Below, in pieces: positions 33,563-45,009 of a stretch of 64,000 nt of DNA (position 1 is the stretch's first letter; every line of letters starts with the position of its first letter). The notes under the pieces were generated by a model. The model did not search any database. It was not told the DNA's origin and saw only the letters and a program-made list of their open reading frames with translations. The translations under genes and the position numbers were made by a program. The DNA lies in the NCBI GenBank assembly GCA_000310025.1, contig FN649729.1, positions 1,962,436-2,026,435 on the forward strand. The letters run 5' to 3'. The stretch is from Ectocarpus siliculosus (taxonomy: Eukaryota > Sar > Phaeophyceae > Ectocarpales > Ectocarpaceae).

Positions 33563-33721
33563 GGACACGGGCTCTGCCTTTCGGCGGGGCCAACTCCGGA
33601 CGTGTGTGGGAGCGTAGATCAGACAGCGAGGCCGGGTTCCCGCGCGCTTGGGGCCGCGGCGTTGGCGGCGGCGGGCGTGGGCGTCGATCGAGGGGCGTGT
33701 GTGCCCGGAGCTGTCTCTTCG

Positions 33722-35311
33722 ATGTTACCAGGTGACGTCTCGTTTAGGTCGGTTGCAGGTTCGCGTGAACTTGGCGTGTGGCGATATCGTGTGTCTGCTT
33801 TAGCGGCGGTGTGTTCACCCTCCGACATGGGTGTGGGTCTTCGTGAGGTGGCTTCCGCTGGTTCCGCCTTGCTTAGACAGTGTGGGGGGCGCATTGAAGT
33901 GCTCGTGGCGGCCGGTGGTGCCGGCTTCTTTGCGCCCCATGTTGATGTTGCGTCGGTTCGTGAATTTTTTGGAGTCGCGAAACGTTTTCCGCACATTGAC
34001 AACCTCCTCCGTGTGTTGTGTCCTGGCGCCCCCGTCGATGTGGCGCCGGGGGGGTGTCTCGACGCCGAATTAAAATACGGCAATCATTCCAGCATTTTAC
34101 CATACACTTCGCAGATTACTGACAAGATCGTTTCGGATGTTACGTTAGGTCGTGCTCTTGTCTTCGACGTGCAGTTCATCCGTGAAATTTTGGGTGTGCG
34201 TGTTTCCCCCCTTGGGGTGGTGGAAGATCCGAAATTCCGCATCATTCATGATCTCACATTCACAGCGGCTGGTGCGTCGTCTAGCGTTAATGCAGATACA
34301 GATTTTGATCGTGCCCCCGAGTGTCTGTTGGGACATGTGCTTTTCGATATCTTGTCGCGCGTATTGTTTTTGCGCCAATTGCACGGGCCACATCTCGAGA
34401 TTCTGTTATGTCGTATTGACGTACGTGAGGCTTTTCGTCAAGTGTTGGTCGACCCTTCGAGGGCATCGGTATTCGGATACACGATGGGGGGCGTGGTCGT
34501 TATTGACCTTCGTTGCCAGTTTGGCTGGCGTTCGAGCCCAGGTTTTTGGTCGCCGTTCGGTTCCGCTCTTGAGCATGCACACACCCACACTACTTTTCAG
34601 ACAGCTTCTGTTTTGCCTGCCGGCGTTGCGGCGGTTGATCATGTTCAGCTTGTTCCTCCCCAACACCTCCCCGTTTCGCTACCGCGTGATTGTGCCCAAA
34701 TTACTATGGAGGGCGGTTTCGCTGGTTCCGCGTTTTTCGTTCGATATTATGTGGATGACGGCGTGCTTGTCGAGGCGCGGTTTTTCAAGGATGGTCGTCG
34801 TTACTTACGTGCAGTGCAGTCGATCGCGTCGGACCATTTCCGCCTGCTGGGACACCGGGGGCCACACGATCCTCCGTTGCTGTCTGCAAAGAAGATCACC
34901 GATTTTTCTACACGTTTGGAGGTGTTGGGATGGATTTTGGACACGCAAACTCTCACAGTGACCATGCCTCTGCGAAAACAACAGAAATTACATCGTTTGT
35001 TGGGCGAGTGGCCGCGGTCGCGTCTGTGTGCGACCGCCCGCCAAGTCGCGGAATTGACCGGTTTTCTTCTTCACGTGTCTTTTGCCTTGCGTCCAGGCAA
35101 ATATTTCGTCGGCTGTCTGTTGGCTGATGTCGGCATGCCGCAATCCGACGTGTTTCCTTCGCGTGTTTCTAACCCCGCTCGGCGTGTCGTGTTGGGCCCC
35201 ATGTTTCACGATGATTTGGATTTTGGCGCTGGTTTGTGCAGCGCGGTCTGGCGTCGCGTGGCGGACAGTTGTGTGCACCGATGTACAATGTGGTGCTTCG
35301 CCCTCCGGTAA
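33722..35311 (+). CDS. DIRS-like element reverse transcriptase
   Basis: The frame is open from 33602; the first ATG is 33722. RT blocks in order are KFRIIHDLTF, the first catalytic Asp in CRIDVREAFRQVLVDP, FGWRSSPGFWSPFG, and the second catalytic block YYVDDGVLVEA (GTGGATGAC at 34751-34759), then LEVLGWILDT and a helical thumb/connection (TARQVAELTGFLLHVSFAL). The spacing and the SPGFW block fit DIRS-type RTs. The frame stops at 35311 just before RNase H, which lies in the next frame. The homologous reading switches frame at a T run near 35220-35224, so RT and RNase H are probably one protein interrupted by a 1-nt change, or joined by programmed frameshifting. Confidence 0.9.
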   Translation: MLPGDVSFRSVAGSRELGVWRYRVSALAAVCSPSDMGVGLREVASAGSALLRQCGGRIEVLVAAGGAGFFAPHVDVASVREFFGVAKRFPHIDNLLRVLCPGAPVDVAPGGCLDAELKYGNHSSILPYTSQITDKIVSDVTLGRALVFDVQFIREILGVRVSPLGVVEDPKFRIIHDLTFTAAGASSSVNADTDFDRAPECLLGHVLFDILSRVLFLRQLHGPHLEILLCRIDVREAFRQVLVDPSRASVFGYTMGGVVVIDLRCQFGWRSSPGFWSPFGSALEHAHTHTTFQTASVLPAGVAAVDHVQLVPPQHLPVSLPRDCAQITMEGGFAGSAFFVRYYVDDGVLVEARFFKDGRRYLRAVQSIASDHFRLLGHRGPHDPPLLSAKKITDFSTRLEVLGWILDTQTLTVTMPLRKQQKLHRLLGEWPRSRLCATARQVAELTGFLLHVSFALRPGKYFVGCLLADVGMPQSDVFPSRVSNPARRVVLGPMFHDDLDFGAGLCSAVWRRVADSCVHRCTMWCFALR

Positions 35312-35913
35312 TGGCCGTGTTTGCCGATGCGTCCAAAACAGCGTTCGGAGCATACTGTGTGCAAACTGGGTGTTATTTCCGGCGTGATTTGACGTGTGAC
35401 GAGCAGTCCCGTTTTGTGGGGTCTAGCAAGTCTGTATCCGCGTGTCCCGATGTCAGTATCAATGTTCTTGAGCTACTCGGCATGGTCGCGGCGGCGTGGG
35501 TGTTGATCGTGCAACAGCGTCACGCGCCGGTGTCGGCCGGTGACTGCATCCAGTTGCGAGGAGACAATGAAGCGAGTGTGGCATGGATTGAGCGGTGTCG
35601 CGGAGGCAAGGAGCCGCGGTCCGGCGCGCTCATGCGGATGCTGGGGGCGATTGAGGTGTCTAGCGGGTGGCTTTTTCAATCGTCCCATGTGCCTGGTGTG
35701 CTCAATTCGCTTGCCGATGGTATTTCTCGCTGGCCCGCCGCTGATGTGTACGACAACCTTTGTGCCGCTGCCCCCCATGTGCGATGGCAGGAAGTGGAGT
35801 TGAATCGAGCCGGGCAAGAGATGTGCTCTGCCGTGCTGGGGCCAGCCTCGTCCGCCAGTCACTTGCGCGAACGTCTGAACGAACTTACCTGGGCCTTTTT
35901 GGAGGCTGGGTGA
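35236..35913 (+). CDS. DIRS-like element RNase H domain
   Basis: This frame has the RNase H acidic residues in order: Asp in VFADASKTAFGAYC, Glu in NVLELLGMVAAAW, Asp in LRGDNEASVAW, and a late Asp in SLADGISRW. There is no ATG before 35281, which supports it being the C-terminal part of the RT polyprotein. RNase H removes the RNA strand during cDNA synthesis. The end overlaps the recombinase ORF by about 130 bp in another frame. Confidence 0.88.
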   Translation: MQRGLASRGGQLCAPMYNVVLRPPVMAVFADASKTAFGAYCVQTGCYFRRDLTCDEQSRFVGSSKSVSACPDVSINVLELLGMVAAAWVLIVQQRHAPVSAGDCIQLRGDNEASVAWIERCRGGKEPRSGALMRMLGAIEVSSGWLFQSSHVPGVLNSLADGISRWPAADVYDNLCAAAPHVRWQEVELNRAGQEMCSAVLGPASSASHLRERLNELTWAFLEAG

Positions 35914-36923
35914 AATATCGTGTGGCCGTTGTGTGTCGGCCGGTGTTTATTGCTGCTGAGACTGTTCCGCGTGATGTCGTTGCTCAATTGGTTGAGTACG
36001 TCGCGTATGGTTTTTCCGTTTTGGGCCTGCAAAACTCGACGATTGCTAGTCACCTTTCCGCTGTTAAGTTTTTCCATCGTGTGTCGGGTGAAGGGGAGCT
36101 TGATACGCAGCATCCGCTGATTCGTTGTGCTTTACGTGGAGCGGCGCGGGGGCATGCCGACGTGGGAACACAGCAGCGGTTGCGGCGGCCGGTGTCTTGG
36201 GCAATGTTGCAACAGGGGAGTTCGTTGGTGCCTCAATGGGGCGTAGGCGGGCGCGTTTTGTTTCTTGCGCTGAGTGCCTCTTTCTTCTTTCTGACGCGAG
36301 CGTCTGAGATGTTTGCGGTGTCGAAATTGTCCATGCATGAGGTTCATGGGTTGCGTCGGGGGGACGTAGCGTTTTTTCGGGGGGCGGTCCAGATATTGCA
36401 GTCGGCGCAGTGGCCGTTGGCCGATCGCGTGGAGGTACGTTTTCGTTCGTCCAAAGGGGACCAGTTTCGGAAAGGGGCGGTTTGCACGCGCACACGGCGA
36501 GGTCCGTGTCGTGGCGTAGACCGAGGGGGTGGTGCAGTGGATGTCATGGTGGAGCTGCTTTCTCTGTATACGTTTCTGCCTTCGCATGCGCCTCTCGTGG
36601 CTTTCGGCGTTGGTCGGGGCCAGTGGGCCATGTGGACTAAGTGTCAAGCTGTTGTGGCCCTTCGCCAAGTCGTTGCGTTGGCGGGTTTGCAGCCCGAGGA
36701 GTACGCGCTGCACTCCCTTCGTATTGGGGGCGCCACTTTCTTGGCGGCGGGGGGTGCATCGCCGGAGGTTCTTCGTAGAGAAGGGCGATGGTCGGGTGAG
36801 AGTAGTTACCAGTGTTATGTTCGGAATGTTGGGGGTGATGCTTCGTGGGTGTCAGAGGTGTTGGCGAACAAGGAGAAGGTGACTACGCAGCCAGGGCAGG
36901 GTACCCGATGGGGTGACGTGTGA
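35784..36923 (+). CDS. DIRS-like element tyrosine recombinase
   Basis: The first ATG in frame is 35784; the protein is about 379 aa. An N-terminal SAM-like core-binding region (RTSERTYLGLFGGWVKY, then NSTIASHLSAVKFFHRV) precedes the catalytic domain. Catalytic residues are visible: Arg in FFLTRASEM, the His-x-x-Arg pair in LHSLRIGGATF, a Trp in GRWSGES replacing the later His as in many members, and the nucleophilic Tyr in YQCYVRN. It would integrate a circular cDNA without making target duplications. The frame is intact from start to stop and overlaps the RNase H frame. Confidence 0.9.
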   Translation: MAGSGVESSRARDVLCRAGASLVRQSLARTSERTYLGLFGGWVKYRVAVVCRPVFIAAETVPRDVVAQLVEYVAYGFSVLGLQNSTIASHLSAVKFFHRVSGEGELDTQHPLIRCALRGAARGHADVGTQQRLRRPVSWAMLQQGSSLVPQWGVGGRVLFLALSASFFFLTRASEMFAVSKLSMHEVHGLRRGDVAFFRGAVQILQSAQWPLADRVEVRFRSSKGDQFRKGAVCTRTRRGPCRGVDRGGGAVDVMVELLSLYTFLPSHAPLVAFGVGRGQWAMWTKCQAVVALRQVVALAGLQPEEYALHSLRIGGATFLAAGGASPEVLRREGRWSGESSYQCYVRNVGGDASWVSEVLANKEKVTTQPGQGTRWGDV

Positions 36924-37120
36924 AGGGGTTATGTGGCGCGTGGTGTATGTCGAGGTCCTTGTTGTACCGATGTTATTTTGCTGTACATTGTGTATGCCGT
37001 ATATATTGTATGTCGTACATATGGTGTGTGTTGCATTCATATTCATGGTTTGCGGTATATGTTGCGCATAAAAAAAAGGGGGGGGGGGGGGATCAGTATG
37101 GCGCACCAGCCTTAGGTTTG

Positions 37121-37301
37121 GGGGCAGACAGAGTGTATATATTTCTGTCCGTTGGGTGGCTGATGTTTATACTGATCGTAAGGAGTAGACCGGGGGCGTG
37201 TGTGGTGTGTTGCCCTGCCTGGTCTCCGCTCTTTTCCCCTCCCCCTTGGCGAGCAAAGGGGGTACGCAAAATAATGACAAATTTCGAAAGCATCGAGAAA
37301 A
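37121..37301 (+). repeat. Split direct repeat B1
   Basis: 181 bp, beginning ggggcagacagagtgtatat and ending gcatcgagaaaa. It matches B2 essentially base for base, and lies about 200 bp after the recombinase stop. Confidence 0.95.
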
Positions 37302-37350
37302 GCGAAAGATTGACTGACGAAGTAAGGGAAATCTGTGTTTTGTGAGAAGC

Positions 37351-37512
37351 GGCAGAAATAAACCGTTGGCCAATCAGAAAGCAGGAAGCGGACGAGCGTG
37401 TTGATTCCTGTTTTCAGTATATACTCGCTTCGCCGTGTTTAACCGGGGGCGAGCGAGAGCACGTGTGTGTGCTTGTGGTGGCCAAGGGTTGTTTCTGCCG
37501 TGACGTTTCTTT
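37351..37512 (+). repeat. Split direct repeat A2
   Basis: 162 bp, identical to A1 apart from one T fewer in gtgttaacc near 37440. It is separated from B1 by 49 bp. Confidence 0.95.
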
Positions 37513-38090
37513 TTCCCACCCACCCACCCTTGCTTTTGGGGGTGTCAGTGGACATGGAAATCGGAGCGGCGGCGTTGTGTCCAATGTGATTGCCTGTCGG
37601 GGGGATTCACTGTGTAGCCGCAGTCGGGGTCGCGTGTGCCTATGCTGGGCGCGGTTCCGAGGTGCTCGTCCCATTTCAATTTTTTTCTGAGTGGGATGTG
37701 TGTGTATCGCATTTACTTCAGGCTATATATATGCAGGACGCATGTTGGTGTGTGTATCGGACCGTTGCATGGTTGGGGGCGTGCACTATTGGCTGCTGTG
37801 TGCGGCTGCGTTGGTGCTGCGCGCTTCCCCGTTGCGTGCGTTACGAGTCTGATTGATTGGTGGACACCCGTATATATTATATGATTAATTGTACGTGGGG
37901 TCCTGGCGACATGTATGTGTGTTTTTTTCTGCAGTGCGATGGAGTGTCAGGGGAACAGAGAGTAGCGAGAGACGGGAAAATGGTTTTTTCTTGGTGGCCC
38001 GAGTGTTTCGCCTAGTGGCGATGTTAATGTTGATGGGCCTTGTGGGGTTCTCTCGTGGTTTCAGTATGAACACATAGGTGTGGTTACCAG
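37513..38090. other. Non-coding 578-bp segment between repeats A2 and B2 of the DIRS-like element
   Basis: It begins with a pyrimidine-rich CCCACCCACCC run and has no convincing ORF. Alternating TG/TA tracts (tatatatgcagg, cgtatatattatatgatt) occur at about 37722-37737 and 37870-37886. It would be inside the element's terminal region, but no copy exists at the left end. Confidence 0.6.
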
Positions 38091-38271
38091 GGGGCAGACA
38101 GAGTGTATATATTTCTGTCCGTTGGGTGGCTGATGTTTATACTGATCGTAAGGAGTAGACCGGGGGCGTGTGTGGTGTGTTGCCCTGCCTGGTCTCCGCT
38201 CTTTTCCCCTCCCCCTTGGCGAGCAAAGGGGGTACGCAAAATAATGACAAATTTCGAAAGCATCGAGAAAA
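38091..38271 (+). repeat. Split direct repeat B2 (right end of the DIRS-like element)
   Basis: 181 bp matching B1. The sequence diverges from B1 right after gcatcgagaaaa, which marks the element boundary. The next 177 bp lead to the SMU1 start codon. Confidence 0.93.
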
Positions 38272-38448
38272 AGGTTCTCCAAGGAAATGGGTGGGGGCTC
38301 CGCGGAAAGGGGGTTCGCCAACACCATGTGGGACACCGCGCACGCTGTGCACTGCTGTGCACCGTAGCAGCTACGCTAGCTGCGGCCGTGACACACACTG
38401 CTATTGCTGTAGGCTTTGCTCAGCTCTGCTGTCCATCCATCGACGACA

Positions 38449-41400
38449 ATGAGCTTCGAGGTGGAGTCGGAGGATGTCATTCGGCTCATCCTACAGTTCC
38501 TGAAGGTGCGTCTCTCCTTCCCCAAAATGGTAGCACAAGGCAGTCGTATTATCTGTAAGTGTGCTACTGCCGCTGAGGATACTGCGTGTGGCTGCACTGC
38601 CGTACGCTGGACCCGAGCCAGTGATGGCAGGAGAGCCATGGGCAGCCGGCTGCATTGCGGTGTGTTTGGTTGGTTTTGCAGAGAAGCTTGCAAGATTCGC
38701 AGAATATGGGTCACAGCGCGGAACAAGGGCAACGGAAGGCGATCTTTGGGGGGGCTATCCTCTCAACAGCGGCAGCATTATCAGCTGCAACGTCGACATG
38801 TGGACGAGCAACCCGCCAACATCGGCGGAGACGCTGCTGCAGTAGTTGGTGCTGCTGGAGTTGCTCGTGGATAGTCAGCAGACGACGACAACGTCATGTC
38901 GTCTTTTGCTGACATGAGGGTTCCTTGTTAAAAGCAGTAGCACTGCCGTGGTGCACAGCCTATGGTCTACGCTACAGCCTGTACAGATATCATCATGCAC
39001 CCCGCGTGTTCCATCACACTGCTGTGCATGTCGTTGGAGTGATCACCCCCCATACTCGATGCGGACCTCATGAATGCACGTCTACTACTGCTGTGACTGC
39101 ACTTGTTCACGAAATTGATGTAGGGATGCATATGCCCCAACAGCAGTCTGGTCGTCACACAGCAGTCACGCACAACCGCCGTGAGGCCGCAGACTACATC
39201 TCACCGCGTACAGGACACGACACACATCTAGGAGGGGTGGATACGTAGGTTGCTTAAGATGCGTCACCCGCCGGATTGATTTGCACCAGCTCGATTGCAC
39301 TCGGCAGGAACAGTGACCGTGTGGGAATTGGCGGCGTTGGAACTGCTTGTCTCGTCGAGAGCTTCTGAAAATGCATCATTTGGTTTCGGCATCCTCTTCG
39401 TGGAACACAGCACAGCAGTGTAGAGGTTTGAAATTGGGTCCAGGGGGGGTGGTATCTTACTGGTGTTTAGCGAACAGCAGTGCTACTTCCGAACACGAAA
39501 GGAATGGACCCCCCTCGCGATATTTTTTTAATTAATCTATGAAGTAGAGATGGGGGTTTCGCATCCCTATCCCTATCCCTAACCCCAGCCCATACCCCCT
39601 ACAAAGACCAAGCTTACACCCGCGAAGGCTACGTAGGAAAGGCAACGGTTCCATGCGGAACGTCACCCCGCGGTTTCGCTCGCACGCCCAATGCATTCAT
39701 GCCAGGAGAACAACCTGACCAAGACGCTCAGGGCTCTCCAGGCGGAGTCTAGCGTGTGCCTCAACACCATCGACAACCTGGACAACCTCATGAGCGACAT
39801 CAACCACGGGCGTTGGGAGGCAGTCATGCCTCAGGTACGGAAACCCACCTCCGTCACACAAACTTCGAAAATAGTCTCTTTTCCCTGACGGGATACCTGT
39901 GTTGCGCCCACCGGGGCTTTTCTTGTTCATGGTGTACGCTGATGCTATATGCTGAGGTCTAAACGAGGCGTCACCTGTTGCTGTCATGCGTTAGACCGAC
40001 CTCTCTGTTGGACTAGGATTAAGACGTGTCTTAGAAGGCTGGGCCTTTTTCTTGCCGAGGCCCTCTGCTGCTAATGCTGCTGCTGCTTCTGCTGCTGCTG
40101 GTGATGCCGGTGTTACCGTACTGCTGCTGGTGATGGTGGCGGTGGTGATGCTGGTGTAACTGCACTTGGCCTCGTCTCGGCCTTTGCGTTTCTTGTTGGG
40201 GCGGCAGGTGTCGTCGCTGTCTCTTCCCCTGGCCAAGCTCGTGGCGGTGTACGAGCAGCTGGTGCTGGAGCTGCTTGAGATGAGGGAGCTGGACGTCGCC
40301 AGGTATGTAGGGGGATAACCCCCCTGACGTGGTGCGATCCGCCCTCTTGAGGTAGTGCAATGGTTCGATACATCCTCTTGCGGTATTGCACGAAGTCCAC
40401 CCCCGCATAATCCCTCGCTGTTGCTAACCGCCGTGCCCATTGCTCAGTATTGCAACGGTGCGATGCATCCTTTTGGCGGTATTACACTGAACATGCCTCA
40501 AGGAACCCCACCCCCCGTGTCCCTGTTGCCATCGTCTCGCTTTGCGCATCTCCGGAGAACAGGGAGATCTTGCGCACGGCCGACCCATTCCTCCAGATGA
40601 AGAAGGAGGAGCCCGACAGGTATCTCCGGCTGGAGCACTGGCTGCAGAAGGGCGCCGCCATCGACCCGCGAGACTTGTACCCGGCAGGGAGCTCGAAGGA
40701 AAAGCGCCGAGCGGAGATTGCCAACATGCTCATCCCTGAGGTGGGCTGCCGGGGGTGGGGGGAGGCGGGGGTGGGTGGGTGGGGGGAGCCGTACATGCCT
40801 TAGTCGTTAGACCACTGACCTCGCATCCCTTCAAAGCCGGGAAGGGGGGGGCACACTCATTGTTTTGCATGCCTCACTTGCAGCTGTAGCTGTTAGACCA
40901 TTGACCACGCGTCAGTCCTCGAGCGGACGGAGCGTTGTTACCTCAGGACCGATCGCCGATGGCCAATCGTTCCTTCCTACTTGAACGAAGGTGGGAGGCG
41001 GGTATCAGGGTGGATTTTTCATGTCGAGTGCGGCAGGGGTGCGGTTTTTTTCGGGCTCCGCTCGCTGCATGCCTAGAATAGCGGGGTGTTGGCTCAAGAG
41101 ATGCGTGAAAGATGTGATCTGTTGTCATCCGTACTGTAAATCTGTAAGTACTGGTTTTGGTTTACAGGGAAACACGCACCTGTATCTATTACAATAGCAC
41201 TTGTTCACGACGATAGCACTTGGAAAGGGTCCAGAATATGTTCGCGTGAGGTTTCCCCCTCGTGGTTTCCTCTCGCTCGAGTCTCGCCTTTTCCTGCGAC
41301 GACGTGATATCGATGCGTTTATTTTAGCCTTGTGAGAACCGCACAAGTCGCCGCACCATCGTCTATTGGCTTATTTTCTGCACGTGACCTTCTCACGTGC

Positions 41401-44400
41401 TAAGGTACGCCCCTGAACCAAAGTATCGAGCATTCGATGTTCCATATAATGAATGCTCCGCAGACGTACTTACGCTCCCGTTTCCTCCTTAGCAAACGCA
41501 GCGACTTTTTCCCGCTGATATAGGCGTCTTTTCACTGATCAGATGGTCGGAGTGATCGAGGATGCATCCATACCGAATCATGCGGTACGCGCGAGCGCGC
41601 TAACTCGCCCGCTAAATCTTCTGTTCTCCTGCAAAGACTACGATGGTGCCTGCCGTTCTGTTGGTCCGCGAGTATGCGCGTTAGATACGAGCTTTGTCTA
41701 AGCTTGCACCCTCCCGCGCACCCTATCACAACGACAAGAACTAGACTTACGTCTTTTCGTTGGTCAGCTGGATAGCGCGGTCGATGCTAATAAAGCACAC
41801 ACACGCACACGCACATACACAGGTGAGCGTTGTCCCGCCGAGTCGTCTCTTGGCGCTGGTGAACCAGGCCCTGAAGTGGCAGCAGGTGCAGGGCCTGCTG
41901 CCCAGGGGCCAAAAGTTCGACCTCTTCAGGGGCGGTGCCCGCGCGAGCAAGAAGGACATGGAGGAGAAACCTCCCAGGAAGATGGCCGGCCAGATTAAGT
42001 TCGGTAAGAGAGGGGTGTATGCCGTTGTCGGTAGACCTTTGGCCTCGCATCCCTGTGAACCCGGTGGTACAGACAAACAATATGTGCGTATATGTGCGCG
42101 TTTGGCGTCAATCGGTATGACATCTACAGCTGTTTCTTCTTGCGCACGTTGCTCACCTGTTGTTTGTATTCGGATTTACTTGAAGCCTCCTCCGAATCCA
42201 ATCCTCCACCTAGGGTGCCTGGTGTCCGTTACTTTTGTTTCACGTTGAGCTTGCACCTCCTTTGGATTGGCAAGTCTCTCACGGTCCCTCGCTTGCCCCA
42301 CCCCGTCGGCATCCCCACAAACAATTTATCGGTATCTATCACGCAGGCACGAAGAGTCACCCCGAGGTGGCTCGGTTTAGCCCGGACGGACAGTACCTGG
42401 CTTCCGGCAGCGTTGACGGCTTCGTCGAGGTGATGTTGCGCTCCTGACATCTTGAATCCTGTTTGCCGTTCGTCGGTAGACCATGGCCTGTTTTATGATC
42501 GAATTTTGGCCAGACATCCTGCCGTCCCCCGAGGTTGTCGTTTGTTTCCGCGACCAGGTATTTTTTTTTCCTCGATGGGGTGTGCGTCGATGTGACAGGC
42601 CGTAACGACGGAATGTGTGAGGTGGGAAACGTGGATGCTTCCCGCTTGGGCGAGCAGTGGGGGGGTTGGCGTTGCCCCGCACGCAACTCGGGGCGTTTCT
42701 GTGCGCTCCTTCTGACCCGGGGCTTGAAAAAGTCGAAACGGAAGGACGCAACTCGAAACACACAAAACATTCAACACCACACATATATTTTTAGTCCAAA
42801 CTGCAACAGCTTGAGAAGACAAGCTAAGACGACCAAAAACTGGCACCACACCACGTTAGGCACCACAGAACATCGACACCAAGAACACAATTCTGAAGAC
42901 TCAACCAGAACCAAGAAGGAAGGATGAAACCACACGTACCCGACGGCCGGGCCGACCACAGGTGTGGGATTTCGACACGTGCAGGCTGCGCAAGGACTTG
43001 GCGTACCAGGCCAAGGACGAGTTCATGATGCATGACAAGGCGGTCCTGTGCAGTTCCTTCAGCAGGGACGGCGAGCACCTGGCCACCGGCAGCACCGTAA
43101 GCGCTTTTGTTCTCCTTGCTGTCGAGACGGGGCGTCGTTGTTGTCGCGTGTGTTATGTTTGCCGGAGAGGTTTCGGTACACGGGGCGGCCCTGATCTTCA
43201 GTCCTTTTCAACGGAGTGGCGTGCACACAAGAGTACCATGATTTTTTTTCCCCTTGAAGATGGGATATTCGGCTATTGCAAACCCTGATTTCGCTGCGTT
43301 GCCGTGCTCTTCTCGACTCCCCTGCACAGCTTCCCCCCCACACCCTCCCAGCTTCTGTTTCACCCTTGTGGAATGTAGCCTGGGCCGGCGAAAATCCTGC
43401 ATGTAGCTCCGTCCCGACATTGTAGGGATGCGACGGCAATGGCCTAACGGCTACGGCATGCGTTTACATGCGTACCCCCCCCCTCCCTTCTTCCTCTCGA
43501 GGACGCATGCACAATGGCCTAACGACTACGGCGTGCGAAACTTGAGTACACGCCCCCCTTCCATTGACGACGGGCGAACCTGGTTCGGTGAGAACCCGGC
43601 GTGCTCCGTCCCGGCTTTGTAGGGATGCGAGGCAAATGGTATAACGACTACGGCATGCACGGCTGAAAGGATGCAAGGAAAATGGTCAAACGACTACGGC
43701 ATGCACGGCTATTAATACGCTCGCTCCTTCCTCGCCCGTCTTATTTTTTCTCGTCAGGATGGCAAGATGAAGGTCTGGAAGGTGTCCACCGGGCAGTGCC
43801 TGAGGCGCTTCGAGAGCGCGCACACACAAGGGGTGACCTCCGTGGCTTTCGCGAGGGACGGGTCTCAGCTGCTCTCGTCCTCCATGGACCAGACGGCGCG
43901 AATCCACGGCCTCAAGTCCGGGAAGATGCTCAAGGAATTCCGGGTAAGGATAGCATGCTTCGAAGGAGGGAGGGGGGTGTTACTCATGTTTTTGCTTGCC
44001 TTACCGGTTAGGACATTGACCACGCGTCCTCGAGAGGACGGAGCATTGTTCCCACAGGACCGGTCACCGATGGGGGGGGGGGAGGGGCAGAAACCTCAGC
44101 CTGAGCTGCCCCTGTGGGGCGGGTTGCGATTTTCGCAGCCGGTGGTCCCCACAACCAGCAGAGAGTATCACCGTTCCTGTTCCAGTTTTTATGTTTTTAT
44201 TGGAGCTCGTCCTCGCAGGTGCCGTGAAACTCACTTATTTGGACCGTAGCTGGCTCCCTCTTCCGGAACGCATGTGAGGAGGCAAATATTCACATGCCGT
44301 GAAAGTAGGACCGACCTCACAAGACATCACCAAAGAAAGCGTCTCCCCTTCTCTCCGATGGTTTGATTGCCTAGAAAACTCAAGGCTGTACACGTCACAT

Positions 44401-44974
44401 GTATCTGTGAGCTCACATCACGTGTATCTGTGAGCTTCTCCGACGCTGGCCATGGTCTCTGTGGGATTTGTGTGTTGGTGTGTATGCATTGATAGGGCAA
44501 CATACCGTGTGAGCAAAGGGAGCAATACATCCACCCACAAGCACGATCCCTTTTCCTTTGAGTGAAACGATTTTGTGCTCATCATCGAGGCAAGGTTTCT
44601 TCGAATGGACGGCGTTCCTCTTAATAATTCCCACAAGCTCTCACATCTGTTTTGGTATTCGAGTGCCTCATATGTTGGACATGCTTAAGGAGTTACCTCG
44701 GATACGGGCTCCCTCCCTGATGGACTCGTCAGTGGTAGACTCCCTGAAGTGGGGATTACGAGGGAGACTGATGAGTGAGACGCGAAGTTGCCTCGCCAAC
44801 GTTGTGGTGTCGCTTCCGCAGGCGGCGTGATTTCCGCGCATTCGACGGGAACAACGAGGTTGTGTCGTGCTGTTTGCTCGCGTCAAGGGGGCCCCGCCGA
44901 ATGCAGCCTCCGAGGTGTACTTGGGTGCCATACACGGTCGGTGTCGCTCTCCTCCCTGCGCTGTAAGTTCATTC

Positions 44975-45009
<35 letters not shown>

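Larger units (their letters stand above)
31737..38271 (+). mobile_element. DIRS-like tyrosine-recombinase retrotransposon with split direct repeats (PAT/Ngaro-type)
   Basis: Order seen: repeat A1, gag-like ORF, reverse transcriptase, RNase H, tyrosine recombinase, repeat B1, a 49-bp gap, repeat A2, 578 bp, repeat B2. A1/A2 (about 163 bp) and B1/B2 (181 bp) are near identical in direct orientation. Repeats split as A1...B1-A2-B2, together with a tyrosine recombinase in place of an integrase, define the PAT/Ngaro/Kangaroo branch of the DIRS order, which is thought to integrate through a circular intermediate without target duplication. No SGNH hydrolase ORF typical of Ngaro is present, so PAT-like is the closer label. 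Repeat identity implies a recent insertion. It ends 177 bp upstream of the SMU1 ATG in the same orientation. Confidence 0.92.

Noticed and set aside
34152-34961. 269-aa forward frame overlapping RT
   Set aside because: It is an out-of-frame reading; the RT motifs lie in the other frame.
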